Below, one piece after another: positions 42,077-50,562 of a stretch of DNA of 64,000 nucleotides. The DNA lies in NCBI RefSeq assembly GCF_000158955.1, contig NZ_GG657757.1, positions 5,005,555 through 5,069,554 on the forward strand, given 5' to 3'. The position numbers were made by a program, and so were the translations under genes. Every line of letters starts with the position of its first letter. Within the stretch, counting starts at the first letter, position 1. The DNA is from Streptomyces viridochromogenes DSM 40736 (GTDB lineage Bacteria; Actinomycetota; Actinomycetes; Streptomycetales; Streptomycetaceae). The notes under the pieces were generated by a model. The model ran no database searches. It had not been told where the DNA came from and worked only from the letters and a program-made list of their open reading frames with translations.

Positions 42077-43825
42077 GTGCCGATCGTGGCTCAGAGCACC
42101 GAGACCACCGACTGGGTCTCCCGTTTCGCGGATGAGGTCATCGAGGAGTCGGAGCGTCGGGCCCCGGGCAAACCCGTCGTCGTCGCGTCCGGGCTCTCAC
42201 CGTCCGGGCCCATCCACCTCGGGAACCTGCGCGAGGTCATGACCCCGCACCTCGTCGCGGACGAGATCCGGCGGCGGGGGCACCAGGTGCGCCACCTGAT
42301 CTCCTGGGACGACTACGACCGGTACCGCAAGGTGCCCAAGGGCATCGCCGGGGTCGACGAGAAGGCCTGGCAGGAGCACATCGGCAAGCCGCTGACCTCC
42401 GTCCCGGCGCCGAAGGGCTCCTCGTACCCGAACTGGGCCGAGCACTTCAAGGCCTCGATGATCGAGTCGCTGGCCGAGCTGGGCGTGGAGTTCGACGGGA
42501 TCAGCCAGACCGCGCAGTACACCTCCGGCGTGTACCGCGAGCAGATCCTGCACGCCATCAAGCACCGCGGCGACATCGACGCGATCCTCGACCAGTACCG
42601 GACGAAGAAGGCCCCCGCCAAGAAGCAGCAGGGGCAGAAGCCGGTCGACGAGGCCGAGCTGGAGGCCGCCGAGGGCTCCGGCGCGGCCGCCGAGGACGAC
42701 GGCAGCTCCGGCTCCACCGGGTACTTCCCGTACAAGCCGTACTGCGGCAACTGCGAGAAGGACCTCACCACCGTCACGTCCTACGACGACGACTCCACGG
42801 AGCTGACGTACGCCTGCACCGCGTGCGGCTTCTCCGAGACGGTCCGGCTGAGCGAGTTCAACCGCGGCAAGCTGGTCTGGAAGGTCGACTGGCCGATGCG
42901 GTGGGCGTACGAGGGTGTCGTGTTCGAGCCGAGCGGTGTCGACCACTCCTCTCCCGGGTCGTCGTTCCAGGTCGGCGGAGAGATCGTCGGGATCTTCGGC
43001 GGGAAGCAGCCGATCGGGCCGATGTACGCGTTCGTCGGCATCAGCGGCATGGCGAAGATGTCGTCCTCGCGGGGCGGCGTGCCGACCCCGGCGGACGCCC
43101 TGAAGATCATGGAGCCGCAGCTGCTGCGCTGGCTGTACGCGCGGCGCAGGCCCAACCAGTCCTTCAAGGTCGCCTTCGACCAGGAGATCCAGCGGCTCTA
43201 CGACGAGTGGGACCGGCTGGACGCCAAGGTCGCCGACGGCAGCGTGCTGCCGGCCGACGCCGCCGCGCACGCGCGTGCGGTGGGCACGGCCGCCGGTGAG
43301 CTGCCCCGGACGCCCCGGCCGCTGCCGTACCGGACGCTGGCGTCCGTCGCGGACATCACCGCCGGGCACGAGGACCAGGCGCTGCGCATCCTCAGCGAGC
43401 TGGACCCGGAGCAGCCGCTGACCTCGCTGGAGGAGGCGCGGCCGCGGTACGACAAGGCCGAGGCCTGGATCAACACGCACGTGCCCGCCGACCAGCGGAC
43501 GATCGTGCGGGACGAGCCGGACGCCGAGCTGCTGAAGTCGCTCGACGAGCAGGGGCTCCAGTCGCTGCGGCTGCTGCTGGACGGGCTCGCCGACCACTGG
43601 TCGCTGGACGGGCTGACCCACCTCGTCTACGGCGTGCCGAAGGTGCAGGCCGGGTTCCCGGCCGACGCGACGCCGAAGGAACTGCCCCCGGAGATCAAGA
43701 CCGCGCAGCGGTCGTTCTTCGCGCTGCTGTACCACCTGCTGGTGGGACGGGACACCGGGCCGCGGCTGCCCACGCTGCTGCTGGCGGTCGGGCAGGAGCG
43801 GGTGCGCGCACTGCTCGGGGAGTGA
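42077..43825 (+). CDS. lysS: Class I lysyl-tRNA synthetase
   Basis: 582 residues. The archaeal-type LysRS-I found in Streptomyces: GLSPSGPIHLGNLRE carries the HIGH variant (HLGN, 47-50), MAKMSSSRGG the KMSKS loop (~326-330), and CGNCEKDL...CTACGF a zinc site with four Cys. The C-terminal helical domain binds the anticodon. GTG 42077 is preceded by GAGGAAAGAAGG; GTG 42086 is equally possible. A linker of charged residues (~177-217) is an insertion. Divergent from argS. Confidence 0.95.
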   Translation: MPIVAQSTETTDWVSRFADEVIEESERRAPGKPVVVASGLSPSGPIHLGNLREVMTPHLVADEIRRRGHQVRHLISWDDYDRYRKVPKGIAGVDEKAWQEHIGKPLTSVPAPKGSSYPNWAEHFKASMIESLAELGVEFDGISQTAQYTSGVYREQILHAIKHRGDIDAILDQYRTKKAPAKKQQGQKPVDEAELEAAEGSGAAAEDDGSSGSTGYFPYKPYCGNCEKDLTTVTSYDDDSTELTYACTACGFSETVRLSEFNRGKLVWKVDWPMRWAYEGVVFEPSGVDHSSPGSSFQVGGEIVGIFGGKQPIGPMYAFVGISGMAKMSSSRGGVPTPADALKIMEPQLLRWLYARRRPNQSFKVAFDQEIQRLYDEWDRLDAKVADGSVLPADAAAHARAVGTAAGELPRTPRPLPYRTLASVADITAGHEDQALRILSELDPEQPLTSLEEARPRYDKAEAWINTHVPADQRTIVRDEPDAELLKSLDEQGLQSLRLLLDGLADHWSLDGLTHLVYGVPKVQAGFPADATPKELPPEIKTAQRSFFALLYHLLVGRDTGPRLPTLLLAVGQERVRALLGE

Positions 43826-43829
43826 GCGA

Positions 43830-43859
43830 AGAGGGGCCCTCACCTGTGAGGGCCCCTCT
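43830..43859. terminator. Bidirectional terminator lysS / methyltransferase operon
   Basis: AGAGGGGCCCTCAC (43830-43843) pairs with GTGAGGGCCCCTCT (43846-43859), a near perfect 14-bp stem with a tight loop, followed by TTCT. It lies between convergent lysS and the ATP-grasp operon's last gene. Confidence 0.9.
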
Positions 43860-43895
43860 TTCTCTGTCAGGTTTCCCCGTCAGGCCGCCGCTCTG

Positions 43896-44987
43896 TCAGG
43901 CCGCCGGCTTCTGGAACAGCAGCATCGTCGACGAGCCGAACGCCTCCGTGTCGGTGAGCGTGCTGCTCACCAGGCGGAAGCCGTGCCGGCCGATCTCCTC
44001 GGCCAGGGCGTCACCGGACCGCTCCGCGTAGGGGAGCACCTCCAGGCCGATGTTCTTCTCGCCGTCCTCGACCCGGATCCGCCGGGAGATCACCCGGCCC
44101 GGCACGAGATCGGCGGAGACCTCCGCGTAGTCCGGGATGGAGAAGAAGCCCTTCCCCCACTCGCTCGCGCAGTGGTCCACGACGAAGTGGCCCCCGGGGC
44201 GGAGGATGTCGAAGACGCGCGAGATGTGACGGGCCCGCTGCTCGTCGTCGACGAGCATGTGGAGGCAGCCCATGTTCATGGCGAGGTCGAAGCTGCCCGC
44301 GTCGAGGCCGCGCAGATAGATGATGTCGCGCTCCATGAACCCCGAGGCGTCCAGCCCCGCGGCGGCGGCCCGCTCCCGCGCCCGGGCCAGCGCCGAGTGG
44401 GAGACGTCGACCGAGGTGACGTCGTACCCCTGCGACAGCAGGTACAGCGAGTCGCGGCCCTCGCCGCAGCCCAGGTCGATGATCCGTCCCGCGAAGATGT
44501 CCGGCCGCTTCTCGATCATCAGACGGAGCGAGGCGTTCGGCTCCGCCGACTCCCACAGCTGGGCGCCGTTGTCGTAGACGGTCCGGTAGCGGTCCTCGTA
44601 GCCGTAGTAGTAGGCGTCGAGCGTGCCGACGATGGTCCGTACGTCGTCGCTGGTGGGCGAGAACTCCACCGGGGACGCCGTGACGTCCGTGCCCAGCGCC
44701 ATGAGCGCGGTGGCGTCGACCAGCCCGATCACCAGCAGGTACTGCGACGCGTCGCACTCGACCGCCTCACCGACCCCGAAGGGCGCGCAACACTCCTTCA
44801 GCGCGTCCAGGGTCAGCGCGCCGGCCTTGTCGCAGACGAAGACGGCCGCTCGGCCCCGGGTCACCTTGGCGGCGAAGCCGGCCGAGCCGTCCAGCTGCCA
44901 CACGGTGGTGCGGTCGGCGAGTTCGATCGTGGTCGGTGCCAGGCCGGTGGGTGCGGATTCCTCGAGTATCGCTCGGTACAGACTCAC
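43896..44987 (-). CDS. Class I SAM-dependent methyltransferase (TehB-like) with extra N-terminal domain
   Basis: 363 residues. Residues ~165-280 are a Rossmann methylase: IIDLGCGEGRDSLYLLSQGY (motif I) and VTSVDVSHSALARA. The first ~110 residues form a separate alpha/beta domain (DRTTVWQLDGSAGFAAK...) that I do not recognise; a YYYGYEDRY linker joins the two. It is the last gene of a four-gene operon (ATP-grasp, MFS, TPR, methylase); the methyl acceptor is probably a product of the ligase. GTG 44987 has AGGGGG eight bases upstream. Confidence 0.85.
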   Translation of the reverse strand: MSLYRAILEESAPTGLAPTTIELADRTTVWQLDGSAGFAAKVTRGRAAVFVCDKAGALTLDALKECCAPFGVGEAVECDASQYLLVIGLVDATALMALGTDVTASPVEFSPTSDDVRTIVGTLDAYYYGYEDRYRTVYDNGAQLWESAEPNASLRLMIEKRPDIFAGRIIDLGCGEGRDSLYLLSQGYDVTSVDVSHSALARARERAAAAGLDASGFMERDIIYLRGLDAGSFDLAMNMGCLHMLVDDEQRARHISRVFDILRPGGHFVVDHCASEWGKGFFSIPDYAEVSADLVPGRVISRRIRVEDGEKNIGLEVLPYAERSGDALAEEIGRHGFRLVSSTLTDTEAFGSSTMLLFQKPAA

Positions 44988-45011
44988 TTCATTGCCCCCT
45001 GTGTGTCGTGC

Positions 45012-46343
45012 CTATGGGTGATCGTGCGTGGACAGCGGAGACACCAGGGCCGCGAGGCGGTCCCCGTACTCCCGGAGTACGGGGCTCTGGTGCCGGAAGA
45101 CCCTGCCGGTCTCGCGGATGTGGTGCGCGAGTTCGTGGTTGCCGCAGCGCAGGGCGGCCTCGACGGCGGTGTGTTCGACGACGTCGCGCTGGGCGTTGCT
45201 GCCGCCCATCGGGTACGACTGGCCGAAGGACCTGGCCAGCCGGGTCGCGGCGTCGGCGTAGTCGCCGGTGGTGAAGGAACGGAAGCCGAGGAAGATGTCG
45301 ACCATTTCCTCCGGCACCTCCTTGCCGCGTGCCAGGACCGCTTCCAGGAGCGCGTCGGCGTGGCCGTACTCGCCGGCCTGGCAGTAGGTGAGGTACGCGT
45401 GGAAGTCGTTGAAGAGGTACCAGTTCTCCTCCAGGTAGGGCTCCCAGTCCTGGAAGAGCGAGCGCCAGTAGGCGGAGAGGTCGAGCGACGGCCTGATCAG
45501 GGCGAGCCGCCAGAGCAGGGTGACGGCGTCCAGGTCCTCGGCGGACCGCGGTGAGGTCTTGCGGCGGATGGCGAAGCGGTAGCACGCCAGGACTTCCTGG
45601 ATGTTGCCGGCGTGGAGCTCGAACAGCGCGTAGTGCCACCAGACGTGGATCCGCATGGGGGTCGAGGCGTCCCGGCCGCGCATGTAGTCCCGGATGTAGC
45701 GGGACCCCTCCTCGTGGCGGCCCGTCTCGTAGAGGCAGTGCACCATCGCGTGCATGGCGTAGATGTCGTCGGGGTTCAGCTCCAGCGCGGTGCGGCAGCG
45801 TTCGATCGCCGCGTCGATGTGCCCGTTCTCCTCGAGCGAGAAGCCGTGCAGGCCGTGCAGGTAGCCGATGACGGGGTCGTCGGTGGCGAAGCCCGTCACG
45901 GCCTGGGCGATGGACGCCAGCATGTGGGGTCCGTCGCCGATGAAGAAGTCGAGCATGTGCACGGCGAAGACCGAGACCGCGTCCCCGGGATACGTGTCGA
46001 CGAGGGTCTGGAAGCCGTTGCGGGCGGCGACCAGGTCCCCGGTGGTCCAGAAGCCGAGGGCGGAGAGCAGGGCGGTGGTCCGCGCGTCGGCCGGGCCGTT
46101 CTCCAGCACGGAGTCCCGGAGCGCCGCGGCCTGAGCGACCGCCGGGCGTTCCATGGAGCACAGCAGGTCCACGGCGAGCATGAGCCGGACCGGCACGGGC
46201 GTGGCGGAGAGGCCGGAGGCACGACATCGTTCGTGGTCCAGTTTCATGGAGACCAGTTGGATGATCGCGCTCTCCACCCACTCCATGTCCGAAGGATTCT
46301 CCACAGGATGTGGAACGCCTCGGGAATCGGTGAGCACTGTCAT
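45012..46343 (-). CDS. TTC38-like tetratricopeptide repeat protein
   Basis: 443 residues, all helical repeats. GYLHGLHGFSLEENGHIDAA followed by IERCRTALELNPDDIYAMHA and VHCLYETGRHEEGSRYI resemble the TTC38 family, best known from eukaryotic TTC38 and bacterial neighbours of small-molecule enzymes. No catalytic residues are assigned to it; it may act as scaffold or an enzyme of unknown type. Its ATG overlaps the MFS stop (ATGA), and the methyltransferase begins 24 bases after its own stop. Uncommon partner for an ATP-grasp gene. Confidence 0.82.
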   Translation of the reverse strand: MTVLTDSRGVPHPVENPSDMEWVESAIIQLVSMKLDHERCRASGLSATPVPVRLMLAVDLLCSMERPAVAQAAALRDSVLENGPADARTTALLSALGFWTTGDLVAARNGFQTLVDTYPGDAVSVFAVHMLDFFIGDGPHMLASIAQAVTGFATDDPVIGYLHGLHGFSLEENGHIDAAIERCRTALELNPDDIYAMHAMVHCLYETGRHEEGSRYIRDYMRGRDASTPMRIHVWWHYALFELHAGNIQEVLACYRFAIRRKTSPRSAEDLDAVTLLWRLALIRPSLDLSAYWRSLFQDWEPYLEENWYLFNDFHAYLTYCQAGEYGHADALLEAVLARGKEVPEEMVDIFLGFRSFTTGDYADAATRLARSFGQSYPMGGSNAQRDVVEHTAVEAALRCGNHELAHHIRETGRVFRHQSPVLREYGDRLAALVSPLSTHDHP

Positions 46344-47539
46344 GGTTCGGACACCTCCGTCGGTACGAATCGACCGTTCTGGGGCTCGCTCTTCTGCGCC
46401 TCGCTCTTCTGGGCGTTGCTCTTCCGGGCCCTGTGAATCGCGTGGAACGACAGGACGAGCAGCAGCGTCAGGACGAACGGGGCAAGCCATATCTGCTCGG
46501 AGAAGAGCCGTCCGCCCGCGAGCACGGCGGCCAGCAGCAGAAGGGAGCAGGCGTTCGCATTCGCCACGATCGCGCCGACCTGGCGGGGCGTGAAATGCGA
46601 TGCCGCTTCGGAGCGGAGGATCACACGCAGCGAACCGAAAGCGCATCCGAGTGCGAAGATGGCGACCATCTGCGGCGCTCCGAATACCGGGACGGCAATC
46701 CAGACGGCCATGGCCAGGGCCACCGCCGCGGCGGCTCCCGTCAGTATCCAGCGCAGGGCGACGCTTTTCGTCAGGCGGTGCAGGAACGTTCCGGCGACGG
46801 CCATTCCGATTCCGAGAAGCATGTCCAGGATTCCGACGGTGAGCATGCTTTTGCCGTGCGCGAGGGCCTGCAACGGCAGCATGAGGTTGAACGTGCCCAG
46901 GATGGGCCAGACGAGCAGGAAGGCGAGGAGGTACCGGGCGCCGAGGTTGCCGGTCGTGTCCGGCCCGGCCTGCCCGGCCGCCTCCTCGGTGGCGGCCGGG
47001 GCGTGCCGCGAGCCGAGACTGAACACCGCGACGACGGCGAACAGACCGGCGCAGACGACCAGCACCCACGCGGCCGGGAGCACGCGGGTGAACAGCGGGG
47101 TGAACAGCGGGCCCACCATGAGCGCGACCTGGTTGACGGTCATGGTCAGCGAGCTCTGCTTGCGCAGGGCGACACCGTCGAGCCCGGCCGCCTCGTCGTT
47201 GAACCAGACCTCCCAGGTCGACTCCAGATAGAAGAAGAAGATCCACAGGACGAAGTTCAGCGCGACGACCGCCTGCACCTGGCTGTAGCAGGCCGCGATC
47301 GCCAGCAGGGTCAGGCAGACCCCGGCGAGCCCCACGGCGGTCGTCCTGGCCCCGCCGGTGACCGGTGTGAAGCGGATCAGCGGCGGAACGAACACCGCGG
47401 GGACGAACGAGAGCGTGGTGGAGATGGCCAGCGCGTCGTAGCCGCCGCCCTGCGCGGAGGCGATGTGCCAGTTCAGGAGCAGCAGCACGACACCGTTGAA
47501 GAAGCGGTAGAACCCCGAGCAGAGCGTGTACCGCTTCAC
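46340..47539 (-). CDS. MFS exporter
   Basis: 399 residues with about eleven or twelve helices. It begins VKRYTLCSGFYRFFNGVVLLL from GTG 47539, which overlaps the ATP-grasp stop (GTGA). WEVWFNDEA and the loop GGARTT lie near the first half's end. It likely exports the operon's product. The tail carries a repeated polar stretch (SNAQKSEAQKSEPQN). Confidence 0.86.
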   Translation of the reverse strand: MKRYTLCSGFYRFFNGVVLLLLNWHIASAQGGGYDALAISTTLSFVPAVFVPPLIRFTPVTGGARTTAVGLAGVCLTLLAIAACYSQVQAVVALNFVLWIFFFYLESTWEVWFNDEAAGLDGVALRKQSSLTMTVNQVALMVGPLFTPLFTRVLPAAWVLVVCAGLFAVVAVFSLGSRHAPAATEEAAGQAGPDTTGNLGARYLLAFLLVWPILGTFNLMLPLQALAHGKSMLTVGILDMLLGIGMAVAGTFLHRLTKSVALRWILTGAAAAVALAMAVWIAVPVFGAPQMVAIFALGCAFGSLRVILRSEAASHFTPRQVGAIVANANACSLLLLAAVLAGGRLFSEQIWLAPFVLTLLLVLSFHAIHRARKSNAQKSEAQKSEPQNGRFVPTEVSEP

Positions 47540-48813
47540 TCCCCGGCCGCCTCGCCCGTCACGAAGATCTGGTCGGACAGTTCCTTCGCCAGGGCCACCG
47601 GAAGCGGCGTCTTCGCGGAGAACAGCTGGTCCCACTCCAGTTCGACGAGGCCCTCCCGGGTGCTCCAGTTCTTGGCGGCGTGGGAGAGGTCGCCGGGCCG
47701 GGCGCTGATGTTGAGGGCGCGCACCTCGGGCGGCAGCGGCTTGCCGTCCAGGACGTCCTCGATCCGTCCCGGCGCGGCCTTGAGGAACGCGATCGCCGAG
47801 GTTTTGACGGGTACCGCGGCGGCGACGACGTCGAGGAGGTCCTGGCCGAGATACGAACCGACGTGCAGCCGGTAGGGGTTGAGCGAGTAGGCCCGCTCCA
47901 CCTGGTCCATGATCCCGTCACCGCCCGGCCGGGCGGCCACCTCGATCACCCACGGCGTCCCGTCCGCATCGAACTTGATCTCCACATGGGCGAGACCGCG
48001 GTCGATGCCCAGCGCGACGCAGGCCTGGACCGCGAGCTCGGTCAGCACCGGGTCCCCGGTGCGGTGACTCGGCACCAGATGCGCGAGCTCGGCGAACCAG
48101 GGCCGGGGGGACAGGTACTTCTCCGTGACGGCGAGGACCTGCGCCCGCCCCGCACCGCAGAGCACCTCGACGGACACCTCGTCGTCGGAGTCGACGAACC
48201 GCTCCACGAGGTACTTGTCGCCGAGGATGCCGAACGCCGCGCCGTACTGGGCGATGACGGCCTTCGACTCCGCGAGACCGGCGATCGCCTCCTCGCGCGT
48301 GGTGGCCAGGACGACGCCGCCGCTGCCGCCGAAGTCGTACGGCTTGATGACCACCGGCAGTCCGATGGCCTCGACCGCGTCGAGCAGCTCCGGCTCGGAC
48401 CGCACCAGCGCGGAGCGGGGCGTGCGCACACCGCCGGCCAGCAGGGCCCGCTTCATCGCGTGCTTGTTCCGGGCGTTGGTGACCGCCGTGGCGTCCAGTC
48501 CGCCGAGGCCCAGCTCGCGGTTCACGGTGTTCGCCGCGTCCAGCGTCCAGTCGTTGAGCGGGACCACGACACGGGGGTGCAGGCCGCGGGCGGAGTGCGC
48601 GCGGATCGCCCGCAGCAGGGACTCCGGGTCCTTGGGGTCGGCCGGCAGCATGTGGTCGAACGTGCGGTTCGGCCTGCGTACCGGATCCTCCGCCGCGGCC
48701 CAGACGGGGAGATCGGCAGCCTGTTTGGCCCCCGAGAACGCCCGCTCCCTCAGGTACTGGTCGGCTCCCAGCAGGAGTACATATTCATGAGACCGCATGG
48801 ATGATGGCTGCAT
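47536..48813 (-). CDS. ATP-grasp ligase
   Basis: 425 residues. A carboxylate-amine ligase fold: residues ~120-330 form the ATP-grasp. VIKPYDFGGSGGVVLAT carries the ATP-binding Lys and Gly loop, VERFVDSDDEVSVEVL the hinge, and IKFDADGTPWVIEVAARPGGD the Mg-binding Glu/Asn-type residues (Glu in VIEVAARPGG). Such enzymes activate a carboxylate as acyl phosphate and join it to an amine, as in dipeptide synthesis. The substrates are unknown. First gene of the operon; ATG 48813 or 48798 may start it, ribosome sites are weak. Confidence 0.88.
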   Translation of the reverse strand: MQPSSMRSHEYVLLLGADQYLRERAFSGAKQAADLPVWAAAEDPVRRPNRTFDHMLPADPKDPESLLRAIRAHSARGLHPRVVVPLNDWTLDAANTVNRELGLGGLDATAVTNARNKHAMKRALLAGGVRTPRSALVRSEPELLDAVEAIGLPVVIKPYDFGGSGGVVLATTREEAIAGLAESKAVIAQYGAAFGILGDKYLVERFVDSDDEVSVEVLCGAGRAQVLAVTEKYLSPRPWFAELAHLVPSHRTGDPVLTELAVQACVALGIDRGLAHVEIKFDADGTPWVIEVAARPGGDGIMDQVERAYSLNPYRLHVGSYLGQDLLDVVAAAVPVKTSAIAFLKAAPGRIEDVLDGKPLPPEVRALNISARPGDLSHAAKNWSTREGLVELEWDQLFSAKTPLPVALAKELSDQIFVTGEAAGE

Positions 48814-49145
48814 GGATCACGAACCCCCAACTTCCATAAATCCCCCGCCGAGCGACGTCCGAACTGGATAAACGTCGCCGGGAGTTGGGTAAGAAAAGTG
48901 AAAGAATTCATCGCCGAGAGGGGCGCCGCAGTCAACGTGCGGCGAGCTCATATCATCTCTACCGGCGTGTCAGTAAAATTCCTGCATGATCCCCCGCTTC
49001 CGCCGCTGGATCGTAGCCACGCGTCTCGCGGAAGCGCAAGGGATTGTTTTCGGATGTGGCGTGAAATGAACGCTGCCGCCGGAATTACCGGCGGCGGTGC
49101 GATGCGGTCGTCTACGCGTTGTCGCCTTCTACGCGATGTGGTCCT
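48814..49145. other. Gap upstream of the ATP-grasp operon, with repeat and hairpin
   Basis: 332 bases. It should hold the operon promoter on the minus strand; a weak candidate TTTACT-N17-GATATG lies in the AT-richer part (about 48950-48985) and is not firm. GCCGCCGG-AATTA-CCGGCGGC at 49075-49095 is a hairpin suited to ending the DUF2637 transcript. Repeats begin next to the DUF2637 stop. Confidence 0.5.
49075..49095 (-). terminator. Hairpin after the DUF2637 gene
   Basis: Eight-bp perfect stem GCCGCCGG/CCGGCGGC with a five-base loop, 50 bases downstream of the DUF2637 stop on the minus strand. No T-tract. Confidence 0.65.
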
Positions 49146-49162
49146 CTACGCGATGTGGTCTT
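49100..49162 (-). repeat. 17-base tandem repeat carrying stop codons
   Basis: On the minus strand GACCACATCGCGTAGAG is followed by GACCACATCGCGTAGAA, then a decayed copy (GGCGACAACGCGTAGAC) and a partial one (GACCGCATCGC). The first copy encodes the DUF2637 protein's last residues (DHIA) and stop TAG; the others lie beyond. Seventeen is not a multiple of three. Confidence 0.85.
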
Positions 49163-50474
49163 CTTCCAGTTCCGCGTTGTGGCGGTTCGTGAAGCGGTTG
49201 ACCATGCGCTTGGCCTCGTCCGGGGCAAGGGCGATACCGAACTCCGCGCCCACGTTGTCGATGAGTTCACGCGGGGTGGGGTAACTGCCGTTGATCGACT
49301 GCTTGAAGACCTGGTAGTAGGACTCCTCGTCCGGCGCCGGGGCGGGTGCGGGGGGTGTCCCGCCGCCGTCGCCCAGTTCGCGGGTGCGGTTGGGGCCCAC
49401 CGGGATGGGGAAGCTGCCGGTGTCCTCCGGGGAGAGAGTCTCCTGCGGCTGGTCGAGGTGCCGCTCGGCCTGCGAGGGCTCGGCGATCCACTGCGCGTAC
49501 TGGTCGGGGTCGTAGGCCGGGTCGTAGCCGCCCTGGTACTCGACATCGCGAGGGGTGTTGAACCAGGGGCTCTGGTCCGGCTCCGGCTCGGGTTCGCTGT
49601 CCAGGTGCTCCGCGTGGGGGCCGCTGTCGAGCTCCGGACGCTGCCCACTGGTGGGTGCCGCCGCGCCCACCCCTGCCGCAGCGGCACGACTGCCCGCAGC
49701 GGGGGCGGGGGCGGAGTTCGCCGCCAGCGTCTTCGGTCCCGCCGCGTCCAGAGCCTGCTGCGGGGCCGGCGGTATCAGGGCCGGTTCGATCCCCGCCGCC
49801 GCGAGGCCCGCAGGGGCCGTTTCCGCCAGGGGGACGCCGTAGCGGGCCAGCCGCAGGGGCATCAGGGACTCGACCGGGGCCTTGCGCCGCCACGCGCGGC
49901 CGAAGCGGCTGCGCAGGCGGGCCTGGTAGACGAGACGTTCCTGCTCCAGCTTGATGACCTGTTCGTAGGAGCGGAGCTCCCAGAGCTTCATGCGGCGCCA
50001 GAGGAGGAACGTCGGCACGGGGGAGAGCATCCAGCGGGTGAGGCGGACGCCCTCCATGTGCTTGTCGGCCGTGATGTCGGCGATCCGGCCGATCGCGTGG
50101 CGGGCCGCCTCGACCGAGACCACGAAGAGGATCGGGATCACTCCGTGCATGCCGACACCGAGCGGATCCGGCCAGGCCGCCGCGCCGTTGAAGGCGATCG
50201 TCGCCGCCGTCAGCAGCCAGGCCGTCTGACGCAGGAGGGGGAACGGGATCCTGATCCAGGTGAGGAGCAGGTCCAGGGCCAGCAGGACGCAGATGCCCGC
50301 GTCGATGCCGATCGGGAAGACGTAGGAGAAGTTCCCGAAGCCCTTCTTGAGGGCCAACTCGCGGACCGCCGCGTACGAACCGGCGAAGCCGATACCGGCG
50401 ATGATCACGGCGCCGGCCACGACCACGCCGATGAGAACGCGGTGCATCCGAGTCAGTTGCAGTGGCGCGGCCAC
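49146..50474 (-). CDS. DUF2637 membrane protein (SpdA/spread-like)
   Basis: 442 residues from GTG 50474 with GGGAGGGAG before it. Four helices in the first ~130 residues (LIGVVVAGAVIIAGIGFAGSY, SYVFPIGIDAGICVLLALDLLL, WLLTAATIAFNGAAAWP, GVIPILFVVSVEAARHAIG) are the DUF2637 domain, known from the Spd transfer-spread proteins of Streptomyces plasmids but also chromosomal. The remainder is Pro/Glu-rich and cytoplasmic, with a conserved C-terminal motif (GSYPTPRELIDNVGAEFGIAL). Its role on the chromosome is unknown. Confidence 0.87.
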   Translation of the reverse strand: MAAPLQLTRMHRVLIGVVVAGAVIIAGIGFAGSYAAVRELALKKGFGNFSYVFPIGIDAGICVLLALDLLLTWIRIPFPLLRQTAWLLTAATIAFNGAAAWPDPLGVGMHGVIPILFVVSVEAARHAIGRIADITADKHMEGVRLTRWMLSPVPTFLLWRRMKLWELRSYEQVIKLEQERLVYQARLRSRFGRAWRRKAPVESLMPLRLARYGVPLAETAPAGLAAAGIEPALIPPAPQQALDAAGPKTLAANSAPAPAAGSRAAAAGVGAAAPTSGQRPELDSGPHAEHLDSEPEPEPDQSPWFNTPRDVEYQGGYDPAYDPDQYAQWIAEPSQAERHLDQPQETLSPEDTGSFPIPVGPNRTRELGDGGGTPPAPAPAPDEESYYQVFKQSINGSYPTPRELIDNVGAEFGIALAPDEAKRMVNRFTNRHNAELEEDHIA

Positions 50475-50562
50475 CCGTTACTCCCTCCCCTTGCGTGCTG
50501 TTGCGCGCAACAGGGTGGCACATGTGTGCGGAGGACGGGTGGCCGGTTCCGGTCGGCGGTGT

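Noticed and set aside
49146..50474. DUF2637 gene as proof of an integrated plasmid
   Set aside because: The domain also occurs in chromosomal genes of streptomycetes, and no Tra, Rep or Int gene is nearby.
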